A DNA stretch of 40,588 bases. Origin: Candidatus Gastranaerophilales bacterium (lineage in GTDB: Bacteria > Cyanobacteriota > Vampirovibrionia > Gastranaerophilales > Gastranaerophilaceae). The stretch is taken from NCBI GenBank assembly GCA_944325605.1, contig CALVAX010000015.1, positions 1-40,588 on the forward strand, in the 5' to 3' direction. Shown here in pieces: positions 32,791-40,419 of the stretch; the first letter of the stretch is position 1; every line of letters begins with the position of its first letter. The notes under the pieces are model-generated. The model made no database searches, was not told the DNA's origin, and saw only the letters and a program-made list of their open reading frames with translations. The position numbers and the translations under genes were made by a program.

Positions 32791-33131
32791 TACACAAGAA
32801 GCCCGCTGCACTCGTTTTCAATAAAACGCAGCATATCCGGATAACTTCCGTCAAAAAACTGCTCCGAAACTGTATTTAAAGCTTCAACAGCCATTTCACG
32901 CTTGTTCATAGCTGCACGGTAATAGAATTTTTTGCCAACCTTATATCTTACAAGAATGCTTTTCAGTGTTAATCTGTCCATCACTGTTTTGATAGTTGTG
33001 TAAGCTCTTTCCACACCATTCTGAGCAAGATTATCCACTACATCCTGTATTGAAATATCACGTTCTTCACATTCGGCGGTAAGTGTCCAAATTGTATTTA
33101 AAATATCAATTTCCAGTTTGCCGCAAGCCAT
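32790..33131 (-). CDS. BlaI/MecI/CopY-family transcriptional regulator
   Basis: The protein has 113 residues from the ATG at 33131 (GAGG five to six bases upstream); a longer frame to 33203 would overlap the promoter. It opens with a winged-helix DNA-binding domain: LEIDILNTIWTL, then AYTTIKTVMDRLTLKSILVR and the wing YKVGKKFYYRA, which match BlaI/MecI. The C-terminal dimerisation helices are present but short. No BlaR1/MecR1 sensor-protease or beta-lactamase gene is near. A TTAC-N7-GTAA dyad overlaps its own -10, consistent with autoregulation. Confidence 0.87.
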   Translation of the reverse strand: MACGKLEIDILNTIWTLTAECEERDISIQDVVDNLAQNGVERAYTTIKTVMDRLTLKSILVRYKVGKKFYYRAAMNKREMAVEALNTVSEQFFDGSYPDMLRFIENECSGLLV

Positions 33132-33171
33132 TTTTTCCTCACTTTTCTTAAATTTACCAATAATTACTAAC

Positions 33172-33199
33172 ATTGTAACATAAAAGTTTTTTATTTCAA
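33172..33199 (-). promoter_or_regulatory. Promoter of the BlaI-type gene, with overlapping dyad
   Basis: On the minus strand TTGAAA (33199-33194), 16 bases, TACAAT (33177-33172). TTAC-N7-GTAA at 33164-33178 covers the -10. Confidence 0.55.
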
Positions 33200-33222
33200 G
33201 CATTTATTTAGATTTTTCTCTG

Positions 33223-34374
33223 TTAAATATCATCAAGAAGATCCGGTTCTTTTTTGAAATTGGTTTTTCGCTTAACTTTTTTCATATTTTTCTTTTTTTG
33301 TTTTTCCGGAAGTTTTCTGTAAGCATTATCCAGAGAAATTTTTGTAATCGCAGTTCCGCTTCTTCTGTCAAAAAATGTAAGCCAGAAGCTTCTGTTTATG
33401 TTGTCGACGGCAAAGGAAATCTGACCGACAACCTTGTCGCCTGAATTTATTTTTTTAAACATCATTTTGGTGTCGCCAAAAATTGACGGCCGGAAAACTT
33501 TATTGTAATCATTCACAAGCGCCATATCAAGTCCTGAAAAATTTTTGTCGGACATATTTGAAATAAGAACAGTAATGGTAATTGTATTTAATTCACCAAA
33601 CGGGTCTTCTTCGTGTTCTATGTTGCTTATTCTTATATCAAGCCCGGGATAGAAAAGTTCATGCTGCCGGAGCGCTGAATCCTTATAAACAGGCAGCGGA
33701 ACCGTTGTATTTATTTTAACTCTGATTTCATCACCCGGCGCAATGAGAACTTCGTTGCCCTTTCTCATCAATGCCATTCCTAAGCCTAAAACTCCGCCTA
33801 CAGCAGCACCGCCTGCAAGAGTGTAACCCTGAGAAGCAATTGCCGCTTCAAGTCCGAGCCAGTTGAGTGCAAGCAAACCGCCGACAGCACCGCCTGCTAC
33901 AGTATAACCTACATCCTGCGCAATTATTTTTGTTGTTTCAACCGCCGGATGAAGTCTTGTAGACATCTTTCCTTCAATCGGAATTTCACGCCCGTCGGGG
34001 GTTACAAGATAGTCAAAGGCAAGTTCAAGCCATGCGCCTCTGCCAAGCCTTTTAGGATCACCTGACTGGGTAATTTTTCCGTGCGCAATCGTACCTTTTG
34101 GAATAATGACACCTTTATCGCCGTAAACTTCATTTGTGACTTCCGCGAAAAACTCATCGCCTTCCATGTTGATACTGCCGTCAAGTACCTGAGAAACTGT
34201 CATTCTTATGATATCTTTACGCTCAAGATGTTCTACTTCTCCTGTAAAAAGTTCCTGTGCTTCCTGCCTGTACTGGTCGCTGTATTCGGCATGACCTTCA
34301 AAAACAGGGTCGGCAAATACCGTTGAGGTAAGAAACATTGAACTGATTAATAATGATGAAATTATTTTTTTCAT
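33223..34374 (-). CDS. Secreted protein of unknown function (383 residues)
   Basis: A signal peptide (MKKIISSLLISSMFLTSTVFA) precedes a beta-rich domain with a GVIIPKGTIAHGKI element like those in VirB10/TrbI-type barrels. Then come two Gly/Ala-rich hydrophobic stretches (GGAVGGLLALNW and AGGAAVGGVLGLGMALM), a beta-sandwich-like segment (TITVLISNMSDKNFSG) and a very basic Lys-rich tail. It may sit in the cell envelope. The family is not recognised. The promoter places the transcript start on the A of its ATG, and there is no ribosome-binding site. Confidence 0.8.
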   Translation of the reverse strand: MKKIISSLLISSMFLTSTVFADPVFEGHAEYSDQYRQEAQELFTGEVEHLERKDIIRMTVSQVLDGSINMEGDEFFAEVTNEVYGDKGVIIPKGTIAHGKITQSGDPKRLGRGAWLELAFDYLVTPDGREIPIEGKMSTRLHPAVETTKIIAQDVGYTVAGGAVGGLLALNWLGLEAAIASQGYTLAGGAAVGGVLGLGMALMRKGNEVLIAPGDEIRVKINTTVPLPVYKDSALRQHELFYPGLDIRISNIEHEEDPFGELNTITITVLISNMSDKNFSGLDMALVNDYNKVFRPSIFGDTKMMFKKINSGDKVVGQISFAVDNINRSFWLTFFDRRSGTAITKISLDNAYRKLPEKQKKKNMKKVKRKTNFKKEPDLLDDI

Positions 34375-34380
34375 ATCAGA

Positions 34381-34409
34381 ATTATACTACGTTAATTAAA
34401 CTATAACAA
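34381..34409 (-). promoter_or_regulatory. Promoter giving a leaderless transcript
   Basis: On the minus strand TTGTTA (34409-34404), 17 bases, TATAAT (34386-34381). The ATG (34374) is seven bases past the -10. Confidence 0.7.
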
Positions 34410-34467
34410 ATTTATCGGATTTATGATAATATAAACATAATAAGTAAGGAAATTTTATGAGGTTTTT

Positions 34468-34770
34468 ATGAATTTCAAACGCTGGTACGATGTTGATGCA
34501 ACAATGAGCAGAGCGATTGCCTTATGGGAAAAGGCTGATGAGAACATTCAAACAATCTGCGCGGATTACGTAATCGACAAGCTTAAGGATCTTGATTTTG
34601 AGATGTCGCTTGATGAACAGTATAATTACATTATGCGCAGATGGTATGACAAAAATATCAGGGTTTCGCACGCTATGGAGTATTTAAAGCACGCGCCAGT
34701 TGAAATTCAGCGCCAGCTTGCGCTTGATATTATTGAGTATATTGAACAAAATTCAGAAGATAAAAAATAA
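34468..34770 (+). CDS. Small acidic helical protein of unknown function
   Basis: The protein has 100 residues, all helical by composition, with no signal peptide or membrane segment. Two similar halves, WYDVDATMSRAIALWEKA and WYDKNIRVSHAMEYLKHAP, suggest an internal duplication of a WYD-x-n-A-(I/M)-x-x-L unit. The family is not recognised. GAGG lies six bases before the ATG. It stands alone between a divergent secreted-protein gene and repeat island II. Confidence 0.75.
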   Translation: MNFKRWYDVDATMSRAIALWEKADENIQTICADYVIDKLKDLDFEMSLDEQYNYIMRRWYDKNIRVSHAMEYLKHAPVEIQRQLALDIIEYIEQNSEDKK

Positions 34771-34852
34771 CTTAATTATCCAGAAACCTTCTGGCGCCAT
34801 GATACTTTAGATTTTTGCCGGGTTATTTCAGTCAATAAGTATATGGTATTTT

Positions 34853-34872
34853 GTTGGGCAGGTATGTCCAAC
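34853..34872. repeat. GTTGGG hairpin, copy 3 of 3
   Basis: GTTGGGCAGGTATGTCCAAC; same arms as at 7312-7330 and 17606-17624, different loop. Confidence 0.65.
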
Positions 34873-34895
34873 ATACTTTAGGTGAATAAGTGAAT

Positions 34896-34965
34896 AGGTG
34901 ATGAAGTGAATAAGTTCTTTGCGGCGCTGTGCGCAATTATTAACTCTACGTTACGCACTTATTCT
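34896..34965 (+). repeat. Intergenic repeat E, copy 2
   Basis: It shares GTGAATAAGTTCTTT, GGCGCTG.GC.CAATTATTAACTCT and ACTTATTC with 21277-21350. Confidence 0.75.
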
Positions 34966-34992
34966 CCTATTTACTTTGTTACAGGCCGTAGG

Positions 34993-35212
34993 TTGCAATA
35001 CGGTACTTTCTTGTGCCGACAAGAAAGTACCGCAAAGAAACTCCCGACCGGAGCTTCGCTCACTAATCAATTGTAACCGTTTCAGATAATGCAAGTGAAC
35101 TCGTGCTTCGCACTCAAACAGCACTTGCTTTGAAGTTCTGAAACGGAACATTGATTGTTCGCTCCGCAATGGTCGGATGTTTTTCTGTTGCAGCAATAGC
35201 GGAGCGGTAATT
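34993..35212 (-). repeat. Multi-hairpin element B, copy 2 (inverted)
   Basis: This is the reverse-complement copy of 17354-17574. All main stems are kept, including the 13-bp GGTACTTTCTTGT hairpin with loop GCCG in place of CGGT, while loops and bulges differ. Confidence 0.85.
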
Positions 35213-35214
35213 TT

Positions 35215-35303
35215 CGCCCCATTTTGTCATCCTGAATTTATTTCAGGATTTAGATGAGATTCTGAAACAAGTTCAGAATGACAGTGTAAGACAAAACGGG
35301 GCG
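35215..35303. repeat. Inverted-repeat element A, copy 3
   Basis: Terminal repeats CGCCCCATTTTGTC (35215-35228) and GACAAAACGGGGCG (35290-35303), 13 of 14 paired, enclosing CCTGAA/TTCAGG and ATTCTGAA/TTCAGAAT hairpins. The whole could fold as a three-way junction. It abuts element B copy 2. Confidence 0.85.
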
Positions 35304-35406
35304 CTCCGTACCGCCTTTATGCCGTAACAAACCATTCACCCTTTCACCTGTTCAACCTTTCAACTCTCTTCACCCTTCACTCTTCACACCTCACGCTGAT
35401 AAGAAC

Positions 35407-36510
35407 TTATCGCCTTTTCAACTTTTCTATTGAGGCATTTAGAGCCGCGACAACAGTTAAAATATCACGTTCTGAAACAAACCCGAGAGTTCCTATTCTA
35501 AAAATCTTGTCTTTCAAATCATTCTGCCCGTTTGCGATGATTATATCGTAATCCTCTTTCAGAACTTTTCTTATATCAGGAACCGATATTCCATCAGGCG
35601 GAAAAACGGATGTTACGGCATAGCTTGCTTTCGTGTCATCTTCAACAAAAAGTTTCAGCCCCATCTGCCGCAGACAATCCCTTAACAGAAGCGCATTCGA
35701 CTTATGCCTTGCAAAAATATTTTCAAGACCTTCTGCTTTGAGCATTTTAAGTGCCGTATGGAGCGCAATTACAAGATTTACTGCAGGAGTGTAAGGGGTT
35801 GTATGATTTGCCAGCGATTTTTTATAACTGCTCCAGTTGAAATAAAATCCGGGATATTTGCACTGTTTATGAACTTCAAAAGCTCTGTCGCTTGCTGTCA
35901 AAAAAGCCAGCCCCGGAGGTATCATAAAGCCTTTCTGGGAACCTGAAACAACAACATCAATTTCCCACTCATCTGTTTTCAAATCCATTGCGCCGACGCT
36001 TGTAACCCCGTCAACAACGGATAAAGCGCCGTGCTCTCTAATAATTTTACAAAGAGTTTTTATATCGTTTACAGCACCGGTTGAAGTTTCAGAGTGCGTC
36101 ATTGTAACTATTTTTATTTCTTTATTAACGTCTTTATCAAGTCTTGCCTTAAGTTCAGCGGGATTAATAACTTCACCGTAAGGAACAGTCATTCTTTCAG
36201 CCGCAGCACCGTGAGATTCGGCGATTTTTGCCCATCTTTCTCCAAAATTTCCAATAACAAGCGACAGCACCTTATCTTGCGGATTTACGAGGTTTGAAAG
36301 CGCAGCATCCATAGCTCCCGTTCCGCTGGAGGCAAAAATAAACACATCATTTTTCGTCTGAAAAATCCATTTCAAATCTTCATTAACTTCATCGAAAATG
36401 CGCGAGAATTCCGAACTTCTGTGCGGGACAGGCGATTTTGCCATTTCTAATAAAACATTTTCCGGCACGGGTGTCGGTCCAGGTATCATCAATAAAGTCT
36501 TGTCTTTCAT
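35407..36510 (-). CDS. Alanine-glyoxylate/serine-pyruvate aminotransferase family protein
   Basis: The protein has 367 residues from the ATG at 36510, with GGGGG four bases upstream; an ATG at 36528 lies before that site. The fold-type I PLP signature is clear: IPGPTPVPENV at the start, SSGTGAMDAALSNL, VDGVTSVGAMD, and SGSQKGF with the PLP lysine. Family members move amino groups between small amino acids and 2-oxoacids (serine-pyruvate, alanine-glyoxylate, phosphonate or cysteine-related routes); the substrate cannot be told. It is divergent from waaA. Confidence 0.92.
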   Translation of the reverse strand: MKDKTLLMIPGPTPVPENVLLEMAKSPVPHRSSEFSRIFDEVNEDLKWIFQTKNDVFIFASSGTGAMDAALSNLVNPQDKVLSLVIGNFGERWAKIAESHGAAAERMTVPYGEVINPAELKARLDKDVNKEIKIVTMTHSETSTGAVNDIKTLCKIIREHGALSVVDGVTSVGAMDLKTDEWEIDVVVSGSQKGFMIPPGLAFLTASDRAFEVHKQCKYPGFYFNWSSYKKSLANHTTPYTPAVNLVIALHTALKMLKAEGLENIFARHKSNALLLRDCLRQMGLKLFVEDDTKASYAVTSVFPPDGISVPDIRKVLKEDYDIIIANGQNDLKDKIFRIGTLGFVSERDILTVVAALNASIEKLKRR

Positions 36511-36546
36511 TTTACCCCCTAAAAACATTGTTTAAACTTTTACATA

Positions 36547-36575
36547 TTAGCATAAATTTTTGTTTTATGTATAAT
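36547..36575 (+). promoter_or_regulatory. waaA promoter, near-leaderless
   Basis: TTAGCA (36547-36552), 17 bases, TATAAT (36570-36575). The ATG (36586) is 11 bases past the -10, so the leader would be about four bases and no ribosome-binding site is seen. Confidence 0.6.
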
Positions 36576-36585
36576 TAGTAAAGAA

Positions 36586-37827
36586 ATGTTTATATACGAA
36601 ATTTTAGCGACAATAATATTTTTAGTACTTCTTCCGTTCTACTATATTGTCAGGGTAATTCAGAAAAAATACCTGTACGGCTGGCGGGAGAAACTCGGAT
36701 TTGTAAACCCGCCGGATTTAGGCGGTAAAATCATCATGCTTCACGGGGTTTCTGTCGGAGAAGTTATCGCGCTGGAAAATCTGACTAAAAAAATTAAGGA
36801 AACGTTTCCTGACTATAAAATCGTAGTCACAACCGGCACGAAAACAGGTCAGGAGATTGCGCTGAAAAAATATGAAAAACTGGCGGATTTTATAACTTAT
36901 TTCCCGTTTGACGTGCCTTTTGCAGTGAAATCTTTTCTAAAAAAAATTCATCCGTCAGTTGTTTTGATTGCGGAAACAGAACTCTGGCCGGATTTTGCTT
37001 ATCAGTGCAAAAAGAGAAATATACCGCTTTTTGTAATTAACGGCAGAATCAGCGACAGCACATTTAACGCCTACAAACGAATGAAATTTTTCTTCAAACA
37101 TATTCTGAAGAATTACGCAGGACTTTACACACAGAGCATTGAAGACCGTGACAAACTCATCGCTATCGGGGCTCCTGCTGAAAATACCGAATTTATGGGG
37201 AATTTAAAATTTGATATTAAAAAACTCGATGTTTCTATTGATATCGGCAAAGGCGAAAACAAACTAATAATCGCCGGAAGCACCCACAAAGGCGAAGATG
37301 AAATAATTCTTGACGCCTTCAAAAATATAAAAGAAAAAGTTAAAAATGCAAAACTTCTTCTTGCCTCCCGCCATATTGAACGGATTCCGGATATTGAACC
37401 GATTGTCAAAAAGACAGGACTTCCTTACGGTTTCCGCTCAAAAGGGGACACTTTTCAGGATAAGGACATTATTCTTCTTGACACTATGGGCGAACTCGGG
37501 AAAATGTACTCAATCTGCGACTTTGCCTTTATCGGCGGAAGTTTCAACAATACCGGCGGACACAACCCGCTTGAAGCTGCGGTCTACAACAAACCGGTAA
37601 TTACAGGGCCATGCATTCATAATTTCAAAGATATATATGGCATTCTAACTCATACAAATGCAGGAAAATTAGTCAAAACGCCTAAAGAGCTTGAACAACA
37701 GATGCTGAAACTCCTTACGGATGAAAACTATTATAAAGACGCGCAAAATGACTGTTTTAAAGTTTTTGAAGCCCAGAAAGGTGCTCTTGATTTTGTAATC
37801 AACAAACTTAAATCTTTACTTTCCTAA
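36586..37827 (+). CDS. waaA: 3-deoxy-D-manno-octulosonic acid (Kdo) transferase
   Basis: The protein has 413 residues, the typical GT30 length. An N-terminal membrane anchor (IYEILATIIFLVLLPFYYIV) leads into YGWREKLG, then HGVSVGEV (catalytic Glu), TTGTKTGQE, ETELWPDF and the C-terminal FIGGSFNNTGGHNPLEAA nucleotide-sugar site. It adds Kdo to lipid A precursors at the inner membrane, so the organism should make LPS. No other LPS gene is in the window. It is divergent from the aminotransferase. Confidence 0.95.
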   Translation: MFIYEILATIIFLVLLPFYYIVRVIQKKYLYGWREKLGFVNPPDLGGKIIMLHGVSVGEVIALENLTKKIKETFPDYKIVVTTGTKTGQEIALKKYEKLADFITYFPFDVPFAVKSFLKKIHPSVVLIAETELWPDFAYQCKKRNIPLFVINGRISDSTFNAYKRMKFFFKHILKNYAGLYTQSIEDRDKLIAIGAPAENTEFMGNLKFDIKKLDVSIDIGKGENKLIIAGSTHKGEDEIILDAFKNIKEKVKNAKLLLASRHIERIPDIEPIVKKTGLPYGFRSKGDTFQDKDIILLDTMGELGKMYSICDFAFIGGSFNNTGGHNPLEAAVYNKPVITGPCIHNFKDIYGILTHTNAGKLVKTPKELEQQMLKLLTDENYYKDAQNDCFKVFEAQKGALDFVINKLKSLLS

Positions 37828-37876
37828 AATCATTAAAATCCTTACTATTCAAGGCTTTTTACAATTTTATTTTTAA

Positions 37877-37897
37877 TTTGTAACGAAATATTACAAA
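37877..37897. promoter_or_regulatory. Perfect 21-bp dyad TTTGTAA-N7-TTACAAA
   Basis: Exact inverted 7-mers (37877-37883 and 37891-37897) lie 16 bases before the sigma-28-like -35. A candidate operator for an activator or repressor; the binding protein is unknown. Confidence 0.45.
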
Positions 37898-37912
37898 AGA
37901 GGGGATAAAAAT

Positions 37913-37940
37913 TAAAGTTTTTGTTTAAATGTGCCGTTAA
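37913..37940 (+). promoter_or_regulatory. Sigma-28 (FliA/SigD)-like promoter of the filament-like gene
   Basis: TAAAGTTT (37913-37920, perfect), 12 bases, GCCGTTAA (37933-37940): 15 of 16 consensus positions, same spacer as the copy at 5456-5483. It lies 37 bases before the ATG at 37977. I see no better sigma-70 site. Confidence 0.6.
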
Positions 37941-37976
37941 CTAAGACAAGGAAACGAAATTGAAAGGGAATTTGTC

Positions 37977-39005
37977 ATGGGAATGGCAGCATCACAGGCC
38001 AGATTCTTAGGACTCACGGCCAGAAAAACAAATACTGAATATGAAGGTCAACAGATTAACCAACAAAGAACGACCTTGTCTAATCAGTCTGCTAACTATT
38101 ACAACCAGCTGCTTGGCATGTCAGTTCCGGTTCCTCCGTCTACTCAGGATTTTACTAAAACTGTTTATACTTTTTCTGACGGCGCTTTAGATAATACCAT
38201 TACTTCACTTATTGCTCAGGCTGACGGCACTTATCTTGTCAGCTATACCAGAAAATGGACTGACAATTTTGCAGCTGTTTCCGCTGGGTCTACGGTTGTT
38301 ACCAGAGCCGGGGAAGAAGGTAATTATACTTATTCTGTCGGCGCTGTGCAGCTTAGAACTTTAGGAACTATGCCGGCTGATCCGGATTCTGATCCTTATT
38401 TGAGCACTTTGAGCGAAGATCAGAGACAGAATGCTATTTTAGAAGAGCAGGAATATCTGACTAAACTTAACGAAAAATACGGCGATGCTGATTGGCAGGT
38501 TAGATATACATTTAATTCTACTACTAAGACCTGGTCTCCGTACTTCTACAAAAAAGAAGATCTTGAAAGAGATACCGTGCTTTATTCTGACAACGGAACT
38601 TCTTTATCTAACATCAAATGCTACACTATCGGGGAAGCACAGGAAACTGAAGAGGTTAAAGGGACTACTGCAAGATTTGAACAGGACAACACCGGAAGAT
38701 ACATCAGCATTACTTTGTATGATGACAATGCCGAACCTGTTACTTATTCACTTACGACATCTACTTCTACTGATCAGGAAGCTTACAATGATGCAATGAA
38801 TCAGTATGAATACGATAAAAACAGATATGAACAGTCTGTTCAGGAAATCAACGCTAAGATTGAAGTTATTCAGGCTCAGGATAAGAACCTTGAATTAAGA
38901 CTCAAACAGCTTGACACTGAACAGGATGCTATCCAGACTGAAATGGATGCTGTTCAGAAGGTTATTGAAAAGAACACTGAATCTACTTTCAAAACCTTCG
39001 GCTAG
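37977..39005 (+). CDS. Filament/hook-like coiled-coil protein
   Basis: The protein has 342 residues. The N-terminus (MGMAASQARFLGLTARKTNT ... INQQRTTLSNQSANYYNQLL) is a long amphipathic helix like the D0 ends of flagellin and hook-associated proteins. The middle is a Thr/Tyr-rich beta region, and the last ~75 residues are a strong coiled coil ending TFKTFG. There is no Sec signal, as expected for export by a flagellar or type III route. The sigma-28-like promoter strengthens a flagellar-type link, but family assignment is by pattern only. AAAGGGA precedes the ATG. Confidence 0.82.
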   Translation: MGMAASQARFLGLTARKTNTEYEGQQINQQRTTLSNQSANYYNQLLGMSVPVPPSTQDFTKTVYTFSDGALDNTITSLIAQADGTYLVSYTRKWTDNFAAVSAGSTVVTRAGEEGNYTYSVGAVQLRTLGTMPADPDSDPYLSTLSEDQRQNAILEEQEYLTKLNEKYGDADWQVRYTFNSTTKTWSPYFYKKEDLERDTVLYSDNGTSLSNIKCYTIGEAQETEEVKGTTARFEQDNTGRYISITLYDDNAEPVTYSLTTSTSTDQEAYNDAMNQYEYDKNRYEQSVQEINAKIEVIQAQDKNLELRLKQLDTEQDAIQTEMDAVQKVIEKNTESTFKTFG

Positions 39006-39193
39006 TGGACGAAGTCCACACTTACACTCTGGAACGGTGCTTGCAATGGCGCTTTTACAGAGTATTCGGACAACCGCAAAAATTCATTCCGGTTACGCTT
39101 GGAACGGTCAATGCAAAAGACAACCAAAAGGCATCGGAAAACAAACAAAAAGCACAGCTAGCGGCTGCGAAGGATAAAGCAATAATCCGATGA
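39005..39193 (+). pseudogene. Short downstream frame, possibly a gene remnant
   Basis: From a GTG that overlaps the previous stop (TAGTG), 62 codons end in a Lys/Ala/Gln-rich segment (NQKASENKQKAQLAAAKDKA) that looks coding. The first part coincides with a GTGGAC-GAA-GTCCAC hairpin and has no ribosome-binding site of its own, and a second frame is also open over 39028-39160. It may be the remains of a coiled-coil paralogue after a frameshift. Confidence 0.28.
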
Positions 39194-39266
39194 CAACTAA
39201 AGCTACAACAATTCAAAAAAATTCAAACGTTATACATTTATAGGAGAACTTATCTAAAAAACTTAA

Positions 39267-39320
39267 CCCGTAAAAACTTAATACTTTTCTGTTTTTGCGG
39301 GGGTATATATTTTTATTTTT
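39267..39320 (+). terminator. Intrinsic terminator after the filament-like gene
   Basis: An 11-pair stem CCCGTAAAAAC (39267-39277) / GTTTTTGCGGG (39291-39301), then TATATATTTTTATTTTT. Confidence 0.75.
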
Positions 39321-39352
39321 CAATTTCATTTCCTTTTTTCCCTTTAATTTAG

Positions 39353-39378
39353 CGACTTCTTTAGTCGTTTTTTTTTTG
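39353..39378 (+). terminator. Second intrinsic terminator
   Basis: CGACT (39353-39357), loop TCTTT, AGTCG (39363-39367), then ten or more Ts. It follows the first terminator by about 50 bases. Confidence 0.75.
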
Positions 39379-39392
39379 TTTATTGAGGAATA

Positions 39393-40178
39393 TTAATCAG
39401 ACCAGATTGAAAGGTTCATTATCTCAATGTCGTCATAATCCGTATATGCCGTTTGCATTAAATTTCGGCCCGTTTTTATTGTAATTTCGTTTTTAGAGTT
39501 TGGTTTTATCAGATTAGACGGGATTTTAACCCTCTGACCGTCACCGTTCAGATGAATTTCGGCTATTTTATTTCCGTTAAAGAATACTTCCGGCGGGCTT
39601 GAAAAAGAATTTTTCACATTATTCTGCCCCATTGCGCGGGCCATTGCGGTATCAATCCCGATTATAGAGCCTATGACAAGGTAGTTTGTCTTATTCAACG
39701 CAGTTGCCGCCATTGTAAATGTTTTTGAATAAAACGGGCCTGCCGCAGATATTCTGAAATCGCCGGAATTTGCCGAATTTTTGGAATAAGTGTTGTCGCC
39801 AAGGTGCATCATTTCTGTTTCAAGGCTGATATCATTGGCATTGCTTTTTTGAATACTCACAACAAGAGGCTTTGAGGCGGAATTTTGATTGATTGTAAGC
39901 GAATATGGCCGGTAACCTTCTTTTTCAACTGACATCACCGTTGGCCCGTTTATTGCAGTTCCAAGATGAAACGCGCCGTTTTCGTCAGTATAAGTTTGAT
40001 ATTGAATCTTTGGCAGTGTAATTGCAGCATTTGCAACCGGCTGGTTTGTTGCATGGTCAAGAACTCTGTTTCCGCTGACGGCGCCGGTCTTTGTAACTCC
40101 GCCTTCCACAGTTTCAGCATTAACAGAACCTGAAAATATTAATATAATTATGGCTAAAAGAGCAACTGATTTATGCAT
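39393..40178 (-). CDS. Secreted protein with carboxypeptidase-regulatory-like domain
   Basis: The protein has 261 residues. A signal peptide (hydrophobic core, cleavage after SVNA) precedes a ~75-residue beta-sandwich of the carboxypeptidase-regulatory-like type (GNRVLDHATNQPVANAAITL ... YTDENGAFHLG ... SVEKEGYRPYSLTI). The C-terminal ~140 residues look like a second beta-rich domain with FFNGNKIAEIHLNGDGQRVK, perhaps carbohydrate-binding. It is probably an envelope or extracellular protein; the function is unknown. GAGGA precedes the ATG. Confidence 0.82.
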   Translation of the reverse strand: MHKSVALLAIIILIFSGSVNAETVEGGVTKTGAVSGNRVLDHATNQPVANAAITLPKIQYQTYTDENGAFHLGTAINGPTVMSVEKEGYRPYSLTINQNSASKPLVVSIQKSNANDISLETEMMHLGDNTYSKNSANSGDFRISAAGPFYSKTFTMAATALNKTNYLVIGSIIGIDTAMARAMGQNNVKNSFSSPPEVFFNGNKIAEIHLNGDGQRVKIPSNLIKPNSKNEITIKTGRNLMQTAYTDYDDIEIMNLSIWSD

Positions 40179-40279
40179 AAATTCCTCAAGTCGTTTTGTT
40201 CTACAAAATTATTTTACGGGGCTTGCGAATTTTGAAAAACAGACAATCGAGCAATTTTGAAGATGAAATAAAAAAACAA

Positions 40280-40308
40280 TTGAAATTTAAAAATGTTTTT
40301 GGTAGGAT
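40280..40308 (+). promoter_or_regulatory. Promoter of tRNA-Leu
   Basis: TTGAAA (40280-40285), 17 bases, TAGGAT (40303-40308), about 25 bases before the mature 5' end. Confidence 0.65.
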
Positions 40309-40333
40309 AAAAACACATGACAATTTAGTTTAT

Positions 40334-40419
40334 GCCGATGTGATGAAATTGGTAGACGTGCCAGACTCAAAATCTGGTGTGGTTCACCCCACGTGCCGGT
40401 TCGACTCCGGCCATCGGCA
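40334..40419 (+). tRNA. tRNA-Leu(CAA)
   Basis: Acceptor arms GCCGATG (40334-40340) and CATCGGC (40412-40418) pair fully, with A as discriminator. The anticodon arm CCAGA-CTCAAAA-TCTGG gives anticodon CAA (UUG codons). There is a long class II variable arm (TGTGGTTCACCCCACG), and the T-arm is GCCGG-TTCGACT-CCGGC. CCA is not encoded. Confidence 0.95.

Larger units (their letters stand above)
34771..35406. other. Non-coding repeat island II
   Basis: About 630 bases with no gene. In order: a GTTGGG hairpin (34853-34872), repeat E copy 2 (34896-34965), element B copy 2 inverted (34993-35212), element A copy 3 (35215-35303), then a pyrimidine-rich stretch built of CTTTCA/CCTTTCAC-like words (35335-35395). 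Confidence 0.85.

Noticed and set aside
34951-35196. 81-residue minus-strand open frame
   Set aside because: It coincides with element B copy 2; the matching copy at 17354-17574 does not keep the frame open.
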